Origin: Haematobacter missouriensis
Lineage (GTDB): Bacteria > Pseudomonadota > Alphaproteobacteria > Rhodobacterales > Rhodobacteraceae
Direction of reading: 5' to 3'
DNA length: 64,000 nucleotides
Assembly: GCF_000740775.1 (NCBI RefSeq)
Contig: NZ_JFGS01000004.1
Coordinates: 62,001-126,000 of the forward strand
The stretch's first letter is position 1. Each line of letters begins with the position of its first letter. Positions 51,993 through 61,482 of the stretch are shown here, one piece after another. Under the pieces are notes generated by a model that worked only from the letters and a program-made list of their open reading frames with translations, did no database searches and was not told the DNA's origin. The translations under genes and the position numbers were made by a program.

Positions 51993-53240
51993 TCAGGAGC
52001 GGATCATCACCTGAAGATCCGCGACATTCGTGCCGGTCGACCCTGTAATCACAAGATCGCCCGACGCGGCGAGGGCAGGATTGCTGTCATTCCGGGCCAG
52101 CGCCTCCTCCGGATCAATTCCGGCGGCGCGCATCCGGGCGAGGCTCTCCCCGTCCACCAGCGCGCCTGCCGCCTCCGTCGGCCCATCGCGGCCATCGGTG
52201 CCCGCGGAGAGAAATACCCAGTCGTTCTTCCAGCCCGCCTGCTCCGCCAGAAGCGCGACACGAAGCGCCAGCTCCTGGTTGCGCCCGCCCTTGCCTTCTC
52301 CCCGTATCCGCACCGTCGTCTCGCCCCCCCAAAGCCAGACGCCGGACCCGTCCGCCTCCGCCATAATACGGGCGGCTGCTTCCGAGACATCACCGGTCAA
52401 CGGCTCTCGCGCTAGGACAGCGTTGGCGGCAGCGCGGGCCATGGCCTCCCGCGAGAGGGTGTTCGAGCCGACCAGACGGTTGTCCACATGGTTGGACGCC
52501 GCCGCGGTCGGCTGATCCTCCCTTTCCAGGCAGGCCCGGATCGCAACCGGAAGATCCGGCCAGAGACCGCGCGCCCGGAGCCGCTCCCGCGCGTCTGAGC
52601 GTGTGCCGACAGGCGCCGCAGTCGGACCAGAGGCGATCACGGAAAGATCATCGCCGACGACATCCGACAGAATCAGTGCGACGACATCGGCAGGGGCCGC
52701 GGCGCGGGTCAGGCCGCCGCCTTTCAGCAGGCTGACCTGCTGACGAATGAGGTTCATCTCGCTGATATCGGCACCCGAGGCCAATAACAGGCGATTGAGC
52801 TCGCGCTTGTCGGCCAGCGTCACCCCGTCGGGTGGCGCAGGCAGCAACGCGGAACCACCCCCCGAAACCAGGACAAGCAGGTTCTGCCCGGCAGCAAGCG
52901 CGGACACCGCCTCCAACACCGCTCTGCCCGCCGCGAGGCCAACCTCATCGGGCACAGGATGCCCGGCTAGGAAAAGACGAACGCCCGGCGGAAGTTCGGC
53001 TTTCGCATTCTCCCGGTGCGTGATCACAATGGCCGGAACGGGCCCGAAGCGCGTCGCAGCAGCTCGCATCATGCCCGGCGCCGCTTTGCCCACTGCCACG
53101 ATCAGATCAGGTTTGCGGTCAGGAAGCGTTTTCACAACCGCGGATTCGGGGTCCGCAGCGGCAACGCCCGCTTCAAAGAGGCGAAATGCCTCATCGCGCA
53201 TGGCGGATACGGTAGGCGAACAACTTGTCCCTGACGGCAT
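51993..53240 (-). CDS. Glycerate 2-kinase (DUF4147/GckA-TtuD type)
   Basis: ATP-dependent kinase that makes 2-phosphoglycerate from D-glycerate, used in glyoxylate, tartrate or serine-cycle metabolism. The 415-residue protein has the N-terminal GckA-like domain (VAVGKAAPGMM, LVLVSGGGSALLPAP) and the C-terminal MOFRL-type region with GKGGRNQELALR and the AGTDGRDGPT motif. The ATG at 53240 is preceded by GGAAG. An alternative ATG at 53201 lacks a binding site. Its 5' end is close to the start of a divergent ArsR gene, so both promoters overlap. Confidence 0.93.
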   Translation of the reverse strand: MPSGTSCSPTVSAMRDEAFRLFEAGVAAADPESAVVKTLPDRKPDLIVAVGKAAPGMMRAAATRFGPVPAIVITHRENAKAELPPGVRLFLAGHPVPDEVGLAAGRAVLEAVSALAAGQNLLVLVSGGGSALLPAPPDGVTLADKRELNRLLLASGADISEMNLIRQQVSLLKGGGLTRAAAPADVVALILSDVVGDDLSVIASGPTAAPVGTRSDARERLRARGLWPDLPVAIRACLEREDQPTAAASNHVDNRLVGSNTLSREAMARAAANAVLAREPLTGDVSEAAARIMAEADGSGVWLWGGETTVRIRGEGKGGRNQELALRVALLAEQAGWKNDWVFLSAGTDGRDGPTEAAGALVDGESLARMRAAGIDPEEALARNDSNPALAASGDLVITGSTGTNVADLQVMIRS

Positions 53241-53311
53241 GGGCTCTACTTCCAGAAGATAGACGCGGCGCGATCCAAAAGCCGCGGGATTTCAGGCAAA
53301 AGTTGGGTATC

Positions 53312-53638
53312 GTGACGAGCAGGACCGCCGCGACGCAGGGAATGGACCCGTCGAAACTTGCGCCGCGCGCACCGTTCGCGGCCGCGCTGTTGAAGGCCTT
53401 TGGGCATGAGGGGCGGCTGATGATCCTTTGCCACCTCACGACGGGCGAAAAATCCGTAACGGAACTTGAGCAACTTCTGAACACCCGTCAGGCCGCGGTC
53501 AGCCAGCAGCTCGCGCGTCTGCGCATGGAAGGGCTGGTGGAGCCGCGGCGCGAGGGTAAGGCGATCTATTACTCGCTGGTTCCGGGGGAAATGGAGCATT
53601 ATATCCGCGCTATCTGCAGGCTGTTCGCGATGGAGTGA
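53312..53638 (+). CDS. ArsR family regulator, possibly thiol-sensing
   Basis: Winged-helix repressor of about 108 residues. The ArsR fold is clear: FGHEGRLMILCHL, then the recognition helix TRQAAVSQQLARLRMEGLV and the wing REGKAIYYSLV. Two cysteines, Cys40 in the alpha-2/3 region and Cys102 in the last helix, are placed roughly like the redox pair in BigR/SqrR sulfide sensors, although the second is shifted by some residues. The start is uncertain (GTG 53312, ATG 53342 or TTG 53225), none with a good binding site. It is divergent from the glycerate kinase gene; its target is unknown. Confidence 0.85.
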   Translation: MTSRTAATQGMDPSKLAPRAPFAAALLKAFGHEGRLMILCHLTTGEKSVTELEQLLNTRQAAVSQQLARLRMEGLVEPRREGKAIYYSLVPGEMEHYIRAICRLFAME

Positions 53639-54376
53639 CAGCCACCTGTCCATGCGTTGGCGGTTCAACAGATCGAAGGAGCATCGTCCGGACATTCCAT
53701 CTTGCGAGAAATCCAATGGTTGGGTGGTAATCTGGACGGCTTCGTGCCGGGTGGCAACGCTTTAACGGTTTCTCAAAAGGCTTTGAGGTCTATCAACGAA
53801 AATCGTCCGCAATCGCAAGAAGGTCAGCCGGGCCTCCACCCCTTCCCGCCATTCCCTATCATTTCGGAGCGGATTTCCGATATTGGCGCAGACCCGTGAT
53901 CGTTAAATTCAGTGGATCGTCAATATAAGGCAATGGATCATGCATCTTGCATGTGAGGGAGCTACCGTTGCGGTAATCGCGCGCCAAGGGGGTCACGGCT
54001 TGTCCCATGCGGAGAATTTGGCAGGTGGCGTCTTTCGCCGCCAACAACTCCCGACTTGAAGCGCCCCGGTTTCCGCTTTTCAAACGAGCGTGCTTATCCG
54101 CGGCATGGGTATAATAACGAGGGGCATCATAACGGGCCTTGTCCGCTGAATGCCCGTGAATCCGTGGGACCGGTGTGTCCACCTTCGTGAAAGAGCGGAA
54201 TCGGCCGAAGTCATGGAAGGCATGACTTTGAAGCCGGTTTCGCCTCGAGGGGTGAACGCGCAAAACTGGAAGGAAGGGAATCGATTGCCTTCAACACAGG
54301 ATCGAAGGCGGTCCGGACGCGTTCGGAGCGAGGTGGGCACCCGAAGATTCTCGCGAAGATACGCGGTCTTGGAATG
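53639..54376. other. Gene-free region of about 740 nt between the ArsR gene and clpX
   Basis: No recognisable gene. Short open frames exist on both strands (for example 53657-53899 plus and 53859-54263 minus) but lack binding sites and family resemblance. Base composition is lower in GC than the flanks, and the sequence could be a decayed gene or mobile element end, which I cannot name. Confidence 0.5.
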
Positions 54377-54409
54377 AAAAGGGGCGGATCCAAGGATCCG
54401 CCCCTTCTT
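54377..54409 (-). terminator. Terminator of clpX
   Basis: A perfect 11-bp stem GGGGCGGATCC/GGATCCGCCCC with a 2-4 nt loop is followed by TTTTC on the minus strand. It lies 16 nt after the clpX stop. The plus strand end is also T-rich. Confidence 0.92.
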
Positions 54410-54424
54410 CATTCTTAGCAGAAA

Positions 54425-55690
54425 TCACCCGGCAGTGGCCGGTTCCTTCTTCGGCTCTGTATAGATGAGAAGCGGTTTCGCACCCGCGGTCACAGCTTCT
54501 TCATTCACCACGACCTCTTCCACGCCATTCATGCCCGGAAGTTCGAACATGGTATCGAGCAGGATATCCTCCATGATCGAGCGGAGACCGCGGGCACCTG
54601 TCTTGCGCTTGATCGCACGCGAGGCGATGGCTTTCAGAGCGTCTTCGGTGAAGGTGAGTTTCACCCCTTCGATGTCGAAAAGCCGTTGGTACTGTTTGAC
54701 CAGCGCGTTCTTCGGCTCCGTCAGGATGGTGACCAGCGCCTCTTCATCGAGGTCGGACAGGGTGGCGATCACCGGAAGACGTCCGACGAACTCCGGGATG
54801 AGGCCGAATTTCAGCAGGTCTTCCGGCTCCAGCTCCCGGAACAACTCGCCTACGCCGCGTTCGTCGTTGGCCTTGACCTCGGCTCCGAAGCCGATGCCGG
54901 ACCCCTTGTTCCGGTGGGCGATGATCCGGTCCAGCCCAGCGAAAGCGCCGCCGCAGATGAACAGGATATTCGTCGTGTCCACCTGCAGGAATTCCTGCTG
55001 CGGATGCTTGCGCCCGCCCTGAGGCGGCACGGAGGCGACGGTGCCCTCCATGATCTTCAGCAGCGCCTGCTGCACCCCCTCCCCGCTCACGTCGCGCGTG
55101 ATGGAGGGGTTGTCGGATTTACGGGTGATCTTGTCGACCTCGTCGATATAGACGATTCCGCGCTGCGCCCGTTCCACGTTGTATTCAGACGCCTGAAGGA
55201 GCTTGAGGATGATATTCTCCACATCCTCCCCGACATAGCCCGCTTCGGTCAGCGTGGTCGCGTCCGCCATGGTGAACGGCACGTCGAGAATGCGGGCCAG
55301 CGTCTGCGCGAGCAGGGTCTTGCCCGTCCCCGTGGGACCGATCAGCAGGATGTTCGATTTCGAAAGCTCGATCTCGGACGACTTGGCCCCGTGGTTGAGC
55401 CGTTTGTAGTGGTTGTGCACGGCCACCGACAAAACGCGCTTCGCATGGATCTGGCCGATGACGTAATCGTCCAGAACCTTGCAGATCTCGCGCGGGGTCG
55501 GCACGCCGTCGGCGGATTTCAGGCCGGAGGTTTTCGTCTCCTCCCGGATGATGTCCATGCACAACTCGACGCATTCATCGCAGATGAACACAGTCGGGCC
55601 GGCGATCAGCTTGCGCACCTCATGCTGGCTCTTTCCGCAGAAGGAGCAGTAGAGCGTGTTCTTGCTGTCGCTGGAGGAGTTGTTCGCCAT
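54425..55690 (-). CDS. clpX: ATP-dependent Clp protease ATP-binding subunit ClpX
   Basis: AAA+ unfoldase that recognises tagged or adaptor-bound proteins and feeds them into ClpP. The 421-residue protein has the N-terminal Cys4 zinc domain (Cys15, Cys18, Cys37, Cys40), Walker A GPTGTGKT at 118-125, Walker B YIDE at 181-184, the pore loop with GYVG at 151-154 and the ClpP-docking loop IGF in [10 protein letters not shown]. It lies 138 nt downstream of clpP on the same strand and ends in a strong terminator. In alphaproteobacteria ClpXP also degrades CtrA, a regulator linked to GTA production. Confidence 0.98.
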   Translation of the reverse strand: MANNSSSDSKNTLYCSFCGKSQHEVRKLIAGPTVFICDECVELCMDIIREETKTSGLKSADGVPTPREICKVLDDYVIGQIHAKRVLSVAVHNHYKRLNHGAKSSEIELSKSNILLIGPTGTGKTLLAQTLARILDVPFTMADATTLTEAGYVGEDVENIILKLLQASEYNVERAQRGIVYIDEVDKITRKSDNPSITRDVSGEGVQQALLKIMEGTVASVPPQGGRKHPQQEFLQVDTTNILFICGGAFAGLDRIIAHRNKGSGIGFGAEVKANDERGVGELFRELEPEDLLKFGLIPEFVGRLPVIATLSDLDEEALVTILTEPKNALVKQYQRLFDIEGVKLTFTEDALKAIASRAIKRKTGARGLRSIMEDILLDTMFELPGMNGVEEVVVNEEAVTAGAKPLLIYTEPKKEPATAG

Positions 55691-55828
55691 GTGATACCTC
55701 TGCGGCTCCTATGCCAAGACCCGGAGTAACGTCCCGGCTGGACGAGGGTTGCCCCAAAAGTCTAGGACAGCCCTGTTTTCTTCACAACGCCAAAATGGCT
55801 GCGGTGCAGCAATGTGCGCCGCTTCGCC

Positions 55829-56458
55829 TCATTTGCCGCTTTCCATCTTGCCCCGATCCGCCACGATCTCATCGATCAGGCCCCATTCCTTGGCATCTTC
55901 GGCCGACATGAAGCGGTCACGCTCCAGCGCATCCTCCACTTCCTTGAGGCTGCGCCCGGTATGCTTGACGTAGATCCCGTTCAGCCGGTCCTTCAGTTTC
56001 TGGGTTTCCTGGGCGTGGATCATGATGTCCGTCGCCTGACCCTGGAACCCGCCGGAGGGCTGGTGAACCATGATGCGGCTGTTCGGCAGGCTGAATCGCA
56101 TCCCGTGCTCCCCGGCCGCGAGCAGGAGAGACCCCATGGAGGCCGCCTGCCCGATGCACACGGTGGACACCTTCGGCTTGATGTACTGCATCGTGTCGTA
56201 GATCGACAGGCCGGAGGTCACGACACCGCCGGGGCTGTTGATATACATCGAGATTTCCTTGTTCGGGTTGTCCGCCTCAAGGTACAGAAGCTGCGCCACG
56301 ATCACCGTCGCCATGTCATCCTGCACGGGACCGGCGACGAAGATGATCCGCTCCTTCAGCAGACGGGAGAAGATGTCGTAGCGGATGGATCCGCGGGAGT
56401 TGGTTTCCTCCACGGTCGGGATGATGAAGTTGGTCCACGTGTCGATGGGGTCTCTCAT
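55829..56458 (-). CDS. clpP: ATP-dependent Clp protease proteolytic subunit ClpP
   Basis: Serine protease that forms the double-ring chamber of ClpXP and ClpAP. The 209-residue protein has the catalytic triad Ser107 (GQAASMGS), His132 (IMVHQPSGG) and Asp181 (ERDRFMS), with the substrate-binding NSPGG at 74-78. The N-terminal 14-20 residues are the short propeptide that ClpP removes itself. It is the first gene of the clpP-clpX unit. A terminator for the upstream TonB receptor gene separates it from that transcript. Confidence 0.98.
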   Translation of the reverse strand: MRDPIDTWTNFIIPTVEETNSRGSIRYDIFSRLLKERIIFVAGPVQDDMATVIVAQLLYLEADNPNKEISMYINSPGGVVTSGLSIYDTMQYIKPKVSTVCIGQAASMGSLLLAAGEHGMRFSLPNSRIMVHQPSGGFQGQATDIMIHAQETQKLKDRLNGIYVKHTGRSLKEVEDALERDRFMSAEDAKEWGLIDEIVADRGKMESGK

Positions 56459-56577
56459 TTTCCGCCCTGCCTTGGTCTGGAGGATTAATAGATCACGGAT
56501 CTCTTTCTAGAGTCTTAGTCATGCGTTCGGACCCCCGCAAGGGCCGCGCTGCGAATGACGCGACTGCGGGTAATTCG

Positions 56578-56609
56578 AAAGGCCCCGGCGAGGGAACCCC
56601 GGGGCCTTC
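56578..56609 (-). terminator. Terminator of the heme receptor gene
   Basis: The stem AGGCCCCGG/CCGGGGCCT with a loop of about 10 nt is followed by TTTCG on the minus strand. It lies 42 nt after the receptor stop and insulates clpP. Confidence 0.75.
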
Positions 56610-56650
56610 CGCCTGCCCGCCAGGCACCTCACCGGCGGCCGGGTTCGTGT

Positions 56651-58762
56651 CTACCAGTCGAACTGCTTGGTCATGGACAGCTTGAATGTGCGTCCGCGCC
56701 CGTTGTCCTGGTAGAGATTGTTTCGATAATCTTCGTCAAAGACGTTATCCACGGCGAAATCGACTGTGAATCCGGCGAGCGCGCCGGTATCCGGCTTCCA
56801 GCTCACGAACAGGCGGTGGACATCGTAGGAGGAGAAATGCCCCAGCGTCGTCGTGATGGAATCGACGTAGGTCGCGCGCCAGCCGTATTCAAGATTGTGC
56901 TCCGGCAACCGACCGCCGAGCGTGAGCGAGACCTGTTCCGCCGGAATGGTCGAAAGCGTCTCCCGCGTGTCCTTGTTCACGCCCTTGACCTGCGAATAGG
57001 CCAGCCTTCCGAACCACCGGTCCGCGGAATAGGCACCTTCCAGCTCCCCTCCCCAGATTTTCGCGTTGTCGATGTTGAGATACCGGGGAACCACTCCGTT
57101 CACGGACTGGTAACCGGTATTTGAAGCGATGAGGTTTTCGATATCGTTGTGGAAGAGCGTGCCCTTGAGCGCGAGGCTGTCATCCGCATCCAGCAGGCCC
57201 TGGGCAGAATAGGTCACGCCCACCTCCACCGTATCGGCCTTTTCCTTCGCCAGGTCGAGGCTCGGCACCCGGCGCGCGTCATGGGCGTAAAGCTCGTCCA
57301 GCGTCGGCATACGCTCCGTCCGTGCGTAGGAGGCGAAGATCCCCCATGCCTCCGTCAGCTTGTAGAGCGCCGCGATCTTCGGCGAGACGGCGGTGTCGGA
57401 GACATCTTCCGCCCCCGGAATGCCGGAGCCGGGTGAACGCTCGCCGAAATCGAAGCGGATCCCCGGCACGATGGCAAGACGATCCTGCCAGTTGAACTCC
57501 GCCTGCGCATAGACGCCGATCTTGTCGTCCGTGCCCTCCGGGTGGAAGTTCAGTGCACCGACGGCGCTGGTCGCCACGCGGTTCTGATGAGTGAACTGAA
57601 GCCCGGTCGTCAGGTAGTTCTGCCAGTCGCCAAAGGCGAATTCACTGACGTTTTCGACTTTCGCCAGCGTCGTTTCATAGGCGTATTCGCTGTCGCAGAC
57701 CACGGCCAGCGTGCCGGGCATGCACGTCACGAAGCCGCCGGACGTATCGACGTGGTCGGACTGCTTCACCTGCGTCCTGGAGTAGGAGAGCTGCACCCTC
57801 AGGTCGAGCCAGGCGCTGTCCACGAAGGGGTTGGCATATTCGGCCACGATCGTGTCATCGGTCACGTCGCGGTTGATGTAGCCGAAGGTGTCGATGATCG
57901 GCGCCCCGCCGCCGGTCCGCACCAGGGGCGATTCGTTCATGTCGCTCTGCGTCCGCTGGTAGGAGAGGCGGACGGACTGGTCCAGATCCTGGCCGAAGTG
58001 ATAGGTGCCCTTCACCAGCCCCGACCATGCCTCGGCGTCCGAGCCCTTCACCCTGTCGCCGTTGCCGTCCTTGTATTCATCCATCGTGCGGTAGTTGAGG
58101 TTGCCGATCACCTCGAACCGGTCATCGTATTTCTGCGCATAGATGACCGAGCCGAGCCAGCCCGAACCGTTCGAATCGTAGGATCCCTTGAACCGCAGCG
58201 CATGGGTGTTGCCGTCCGTCAGGAAGTCGGACGCATCCTTGGTCGTGAAGTTCACCACGCCGCCGATCGCGCCGGAACCATAGAGCGTGGAGCTGGCCGG
58301 GCCGCGCAGGACTTCCACCTGCTTGTAAAGCTCCACGTCCGAGAAGAACGATCCCATGCGGTACTGTTCGTAGAACTTCGGCACACCGTCCACATTGACG
58401 ATGATTCGCGATTCGCTGGCCGTGGTTTCGGTGGCGCCGATCCCGCGGATGTTGAAGGCGAAGCCCAGCGGGTTGTCCGCCCCCGCGCCTTGAACGCCCG
58501 GCACATTGGCAAAGATCTGGTCGATGGAGCTGGCCTGCTCGCTGTCCAGATCCTGCTGATCGATGACGGTGACGGCCTGCGGCGTGTCTGTCGCCACTCT
58601 GGGTTGCCCTGCGCCGAGAACGATTCGGTCGAGCACGGTTGCCGGCTCTCCTGTCCGGGTCACTTCCGCCGCCTCCTGCGCGGGGGCGGGCAGCGCCAGA
58701 AGCGCGGCGACGGCCACGCTCATCATCAGGTCGCGCCTGAGGCGCCGGGGCAGAAGTCGCAT
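56651..58762 (-). CDS. hmuR: TonB-dependent heme receptor (HmuR/HemR type)
   Basis: Outer membrane beta-barrel that imports heme using TonB energy. The 703-residue precursor has a signal peptide ending near APAQ at residue 29. A plug domain follows (about 45-165) with a TonB-box-like TVLDRIVL, IRGIGATETTASE and VLRGPASSTLYGSGAIGG. The 22-strand barrel ends in the terminal aromatic QFDW, with Trp where the usual Phe is. Conserved His and the FRAP-box region are less clear (ARTERMPTLDELY). The gene is divergent from hmuS with 170 bp between, an arrangement typical of iron- and heme-regulated loci. Confidence 0.92.
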   Translation of the reverse strand: MRLLPRRLRRDLMMSVAVAALLALPAPAQEAAEVTRTGEPATVLDRIVLGAGQPRVATDTPQAVTVIDQQDLDSEQASSIDQIFANVPGVQGAGADNPLGFAFNIRGIGATETTASESRIIVNVDGVPKFYEQYRMGSFFSDVELYKQVEVLRGPASSTLYGSGAIGGVVNFTTKDASDFLTDGNTHALRFKGSYDSNGSGWLGSVIYAQKYDDRFEVIGNLNYRTMDEYKDGNGDRVKGSDAEAWSGLVKGTYHFGQDLDQSVRLSYQRTQSDMNESPLVRTGGGAPIIDTFGYINRDVTDDTIVAEYANPFVDSAWLDLRVQLSYSRTQVKQSDHVDTSGGFVTCMPGTLAVVCDSEYAYETTLAKVENVSEFAFGDWQNYLTTGLQFTHQNRVATSAVGALNFHPEGTDDKIGVYAQAEFNWQDRLAIVPGIRFDFGERSPGSGIPGAEDVSDTAVSPKIAALYKLTEAWGIFASYARTERMPTLDELYAHDARRVPSLDLAKEKADTVEVGVTYSAQGLLDADDSLALKGTLFHNDIENLIASNTGYQSVNGVVPRYLNIDNAKIWGGELEGAYSADRWFGRLAYSQVKGVNKDTRETLSTIPAEQVSLTLGGRLPEHNLEYGWRATYVDSITTTLGHFSSYDVHRLFVSWKPDTGALAGFTVDFAVDNVFDEDYRNNLYQDNGRGRTFKLSMTKQFDW

Positions 58763-58849
58763 CTTTGTCCTCTCGGAGATCGGCGAAAGGCTGGCTTCTG
58801 CTGGCAGCTCGCGTACGGCAATTCTTGACTTTATCGGTCAGGCATGTTG

Positions 58850-58878
58850 CCTCTAGAGTTGCTTATGATTTCTGTCAA
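58850..58878 (-). promoter_or_regulatory. Possible promoter of the heme receptor gene
   Basis: On the minus strand TTGACA (58878-58873) is followed after 17 nt by TAGAGG (58855-58850), a good -35 and a weak -10. It lies about 90 nt before the receptor ATG. No classical Fur, Irr or RirA box was clear by eye. Confidence 0.4.
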
Positions 58879-58932
58879 GTATTACGACATCGTGATGGCC
58901 TTGCAGAAATGCCGATATCACAAGAGGTTGCC

Positions 58933-59970
58933 ATGACCCTCCCCTCCGCCGAAACCATCCGCAAGGCGCGCGCAGACAATCCCAAGATGCGGGAGCGCGA
59001 TCTCGCGGCCTCGCTTGGTATCAGCGAGGCTGCGCTGGTCGCCGCACATGTGGGCCATGGCGTCACCCGGATATCGCCGGTGCCCGGGCGACTGATCCCA
59101 CTGGTCGAGTCGCTGGGAGAGGTCCTTGCCCTGACCCGGAACGAAAGCGCGGTGCATGAGCGCGTGGGCCGCTACACCGACTTCACCGACGGGCCGCATG
59201 CGGCGATGCTCACCGGGCCGGATATCGACCTGCGGATCTTCCCCTCCCGCTGGGTGCATGGATTCGCGGTGGAAAAGCCGACCGCGGAGGGGATCCGGCG
59301 CTCCGTTCAGGTGTTCGACGCCCATGGCGATGCGGTGCACAAGGTTCACCTGCGACCCGCTTCCGATGTCGCGGCCTTCGACCGGCTGGTTGCCGAATTG
59401 CGGGAGGAGGAGCAGGCTGACACGCTCTCCGCCACGCCACGCCCGCCCGTGGAGGGCCCGAAAGCGGACCCTTCCAAGGCGGATCGGCTGCGAGAGGAAT
59501 GGATGCGCATGACCGACACGCATCAGTTCCTGTCGCTGACGCGGAAGCTCAAGATGAACCGGCTCGGCGCCTATCGCACCGTGGGCGCGCCTCAGGCGGT
59601 GCGGCTGGCCGATGACGCAGTCACGGTCACGCTGAAGGCAGCCTCGGCCAGCAAGACAGGCGTGATGGTATTCGTCGGCAATGAGGGCTGCATCCAGATC
59701 CACTCCGGGCCGGTCGACAATATCGTCGCCATGGGGCCGTGGATCAACGTGCTGGACCCGCTGTTCGACCTCCACCTGCGCACCGACCACGTGACCGAGG
59801 TCTGGCTGGTGGAGAAGCCCACCCGCCACGGCAAGGCGGTTTCCGTCGAGGCGTTCGACAAGGAGGGCTACCTGATCCTCCAGATCTTCGGACGGAGGGG
59901 AGAGGAGAATGCCCGCGCATGGGAGAGGCTCGTCGCCACCCTGCCGCGCGCCGAAACGGTGACGGCATGA
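58933..59970 (+). CDS. hmuS: Hemin-degrading/heme-trafficking protein HmuS
   Basis: Cytoplasmic heme-binding protein that receives heme from the transporter and degrades or passes it on. The 345-residue protein is a tandem of two HemS/ChuX-like domains; the first begins IRKARADNPKMRERDLA and the second begins near REEWMRMTDTHQF. The conserved His ligand of the second half lies in CIQIHSGPV. AGAGG before the ATG at 58933 favours that start over the ATG at 58909. The stop overlaps an in-frame ATG (59967, ATGA) that opens the repeat-rich stretch before hmuT. Confidence 0.93.
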   Translation: MTLPSAETIRKARADNPKMRERDLAASLGISEAALVAAHVGHGVTRISPVPGRLIPLVESLGEVLALTRNESAVHERVGRYTDFTDGPHAAMLTGPDIDLRIFPSRWVHGFAVEKPTAEGIRRSVQVFDAHGDAVHKVHLRPASDVAAFDRLVAELREEEQADTLSATPRPPVEGPKADPSKADRLREEWMRMTDTHQFLSLTRKLKMNRLGAYRTVGAPQAVRLADDAVTVTLKAASASKTGVMVFVGNEGCIQIHSGPVDNIVAMGPWINVLDPLFDLHLRTDHVTEVWLVEKPTRHGKAVSVEAFDKEGYLILQIFGRRGEENARAWERLVATLPRAETVTA

Positions 59971-60141
59971 GCAAAGGGCGAAACGGGCCGGAGAGGCGGG
60001 ATCGGGAGCAGGCGCTGGCTCGCACTCAGGCTGCGCCCCAGACTCCGCCCCGTGCGCCTTTCCATTCTGGCGGAAACAGATATGCGCGCGGTTCCGAAGG
60101 CACGACGTGTCCCCAGGCACCGCAGGGCGCGTCCGGCTGGG

Positions 60142-60405
60142 GGATTGGCCCCGGAACTGACCCCGGGACTGACGCCCCGATTCGCCCCGTGACCGGTCCC
60201 GGGACTGGCCGGGTGATTGGAGCCGCGACTGACCCCGCGATTGGCCCGGTAACTGGACCCACGATTGGCCGGGTGATTGACCCCATGATCGGCTCCTTGA
60301 CTGGCCGCATGACCGGCGGGCTGACCGGCCGAATGACTGTCCGAAAGAGTGCCGGAGCGACTGGCGGGGCGACTGGCGGGGAAACTCTCCGGGTGACTGA
60401 TCCCC
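60142..60405. repeat. 12-nt tandem repeat array between hmuS and hmuT, about 21 units
   Basis: Units of 12 nt, consensus near GACTGGCCCGGT, run through most of the 614-nt gap between hmuS and hmuT. Both strands remain open over it. On the plus strand it would code tetrapeptides of the type x-(Thr/Ile)-(Gly/Asp)-(Pro/Arg), in frame with hmuT and with an ATG that overlaps the hmuS stop. The rest of the gap has no recognised gene. Degenerate units dominate, with a few exact pairs. Confidence 0.85.
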
Positions 60406-60584
60406 ATCCTGCCCCGGGGAATGACGGCGCGGGAGCGGGCAACACGCCGGCGTGGTCTATGGACCCGCCCATCGCGCGCGGCAGCCCGGAGCGGGACCGC
60501 TTGTTTCACTGGGGCGCAATCCCCGTGCGGCCCGGAGGACTGAACCGGGGCGCCCTGCCCGCCGCCCCGCAGTCGGGAGCCCTG

Positions 60585-61481
60585 ATGCCGAAGCCCGCAG
60601 CCCTGCGGCGGATCGCGGCTACGGCTCTCCTGGTGGTGGCGATGCCGCTGGCGCTCACGGTGATGACGGCGCCTCCGGCAAGCGCGGCGGAGACGGCACA
60701 GCGCATCGTTTCCGTCGGCGGTTCTGTGACGGAGGTGATCTATGCGCTCGGTGCTCAGGACCGTGTGATCGCGCGCGATTCGACGTCCACCTTCCCGCCG
60801 GAGGTGATGGACCTGCCCGACGTGGGCTATGTCCGTGCCCTGTCGCCCGAAGGGCTGCTGGCCGTGAACCCCGACCTGATCCTTGCCGAGGACGGGGCCG
60901 GCCCGCCGGAGACCGTCGCCCAGCTAAAGGCCGCCGCCGTTCCCTTCGTCACCGTTCCGAATGGCTGGACGGCCGAAGCCGTGGGCGCAAAGATCCGGGC
61001 CGTGGGGGCGGCGCTGGGTCTGGAGAGCCGGGCGGAGACGCTGGCTGCCGATGTCACGCATCAGATTGCCGCCGCATCTGATGCCGCCCTCGCCCGTCCC
61101 GGCCCGAAGCCCCGCGCGCTGTTCGTTCTGTCCACACAGGGCGGTCGCATCATGGTCTCGGGCACCGGGACTCAGGCGGCGGGGATGCTGGCGCTGGCGG
61201 GGGCGGAGAATGCCGTCACGGAGTTTCCGGGCTACAAGCCGCTGACTGACGAGGCGATCATCGCCGCCGCCCCCGATGTCATCGTGATGATGGACCGGGG
61301 CGGCGACCACGGCGCGACGGCGGAGACGCTCTTCGCCCTGCCGGCCATGGCGCTGACCCCCGCCGGCAAGACGCGGGCGCTGGTGCGGATGGATGGGCTA
61401 TACCTGCTGGGCTTCGGTCCGCGGACGGGCGCGGCGGTGGAGGAATTGTCCCGCGCGCTTCACGCAGCGACGGAGGGCTGA
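60585..61481 (+). CDS. hmuT: Heme ABC transporter substrate-binding protein HmuT
   Basis: Periplasmic heme-binding protein of the HmuTUV importer. The 298-residue precursor has a normal signal peptide (about residues 1-35, cleavage near ASAA) followed by the class III binding protein fold: RIVSVGGSVTEVIYALG, TFPPEV and the C-terminal LTDEAIIAAAPDVIVMMDRGG. GGGAG lies 5 nt before the ATG at 60585, so this start is favoured. The frame is however open back to an ATG at 59967, which would give a 504-residue form with a repeat-rich head and an internal signal peptide; this is probably not the main product. Confidence 0.93.
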   Translation: MPKPAALRRIAATALLVVAMPLALTVMTAPPASAAETAQRIVSVGGSVTEVIYALGAQDRVIARDSTSTFPPEVMDLPDVGYVRALSPEGLLAVNPDLILAEDGAGPPETVAQLKAAAVPFVTVPNGWTAEAVGAKIRAVGAALGLESRAETLAADVTHQIAAASDAALARPGPKPRALFVLSTQGGRIMVSGTGTQAAGMLALAGAENAVTEFPGYKPLTDEAIIAAAPDVIVMMDRGGDHGATAETLFALPAMALTPAGKTRALVRMDGLYLLGFGPRTGAAVEELSRALHAATEG

Positions 61482-61482
61482 G

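Noticed and set aside
59967-61481. A 504-residue fused HmuT as the main product
   Set aside because: It would put the signal peptide in the middle of the chain. A good binding site and ATG at 60585 give a normal precursor. The fusion is kept only as a finding to test.
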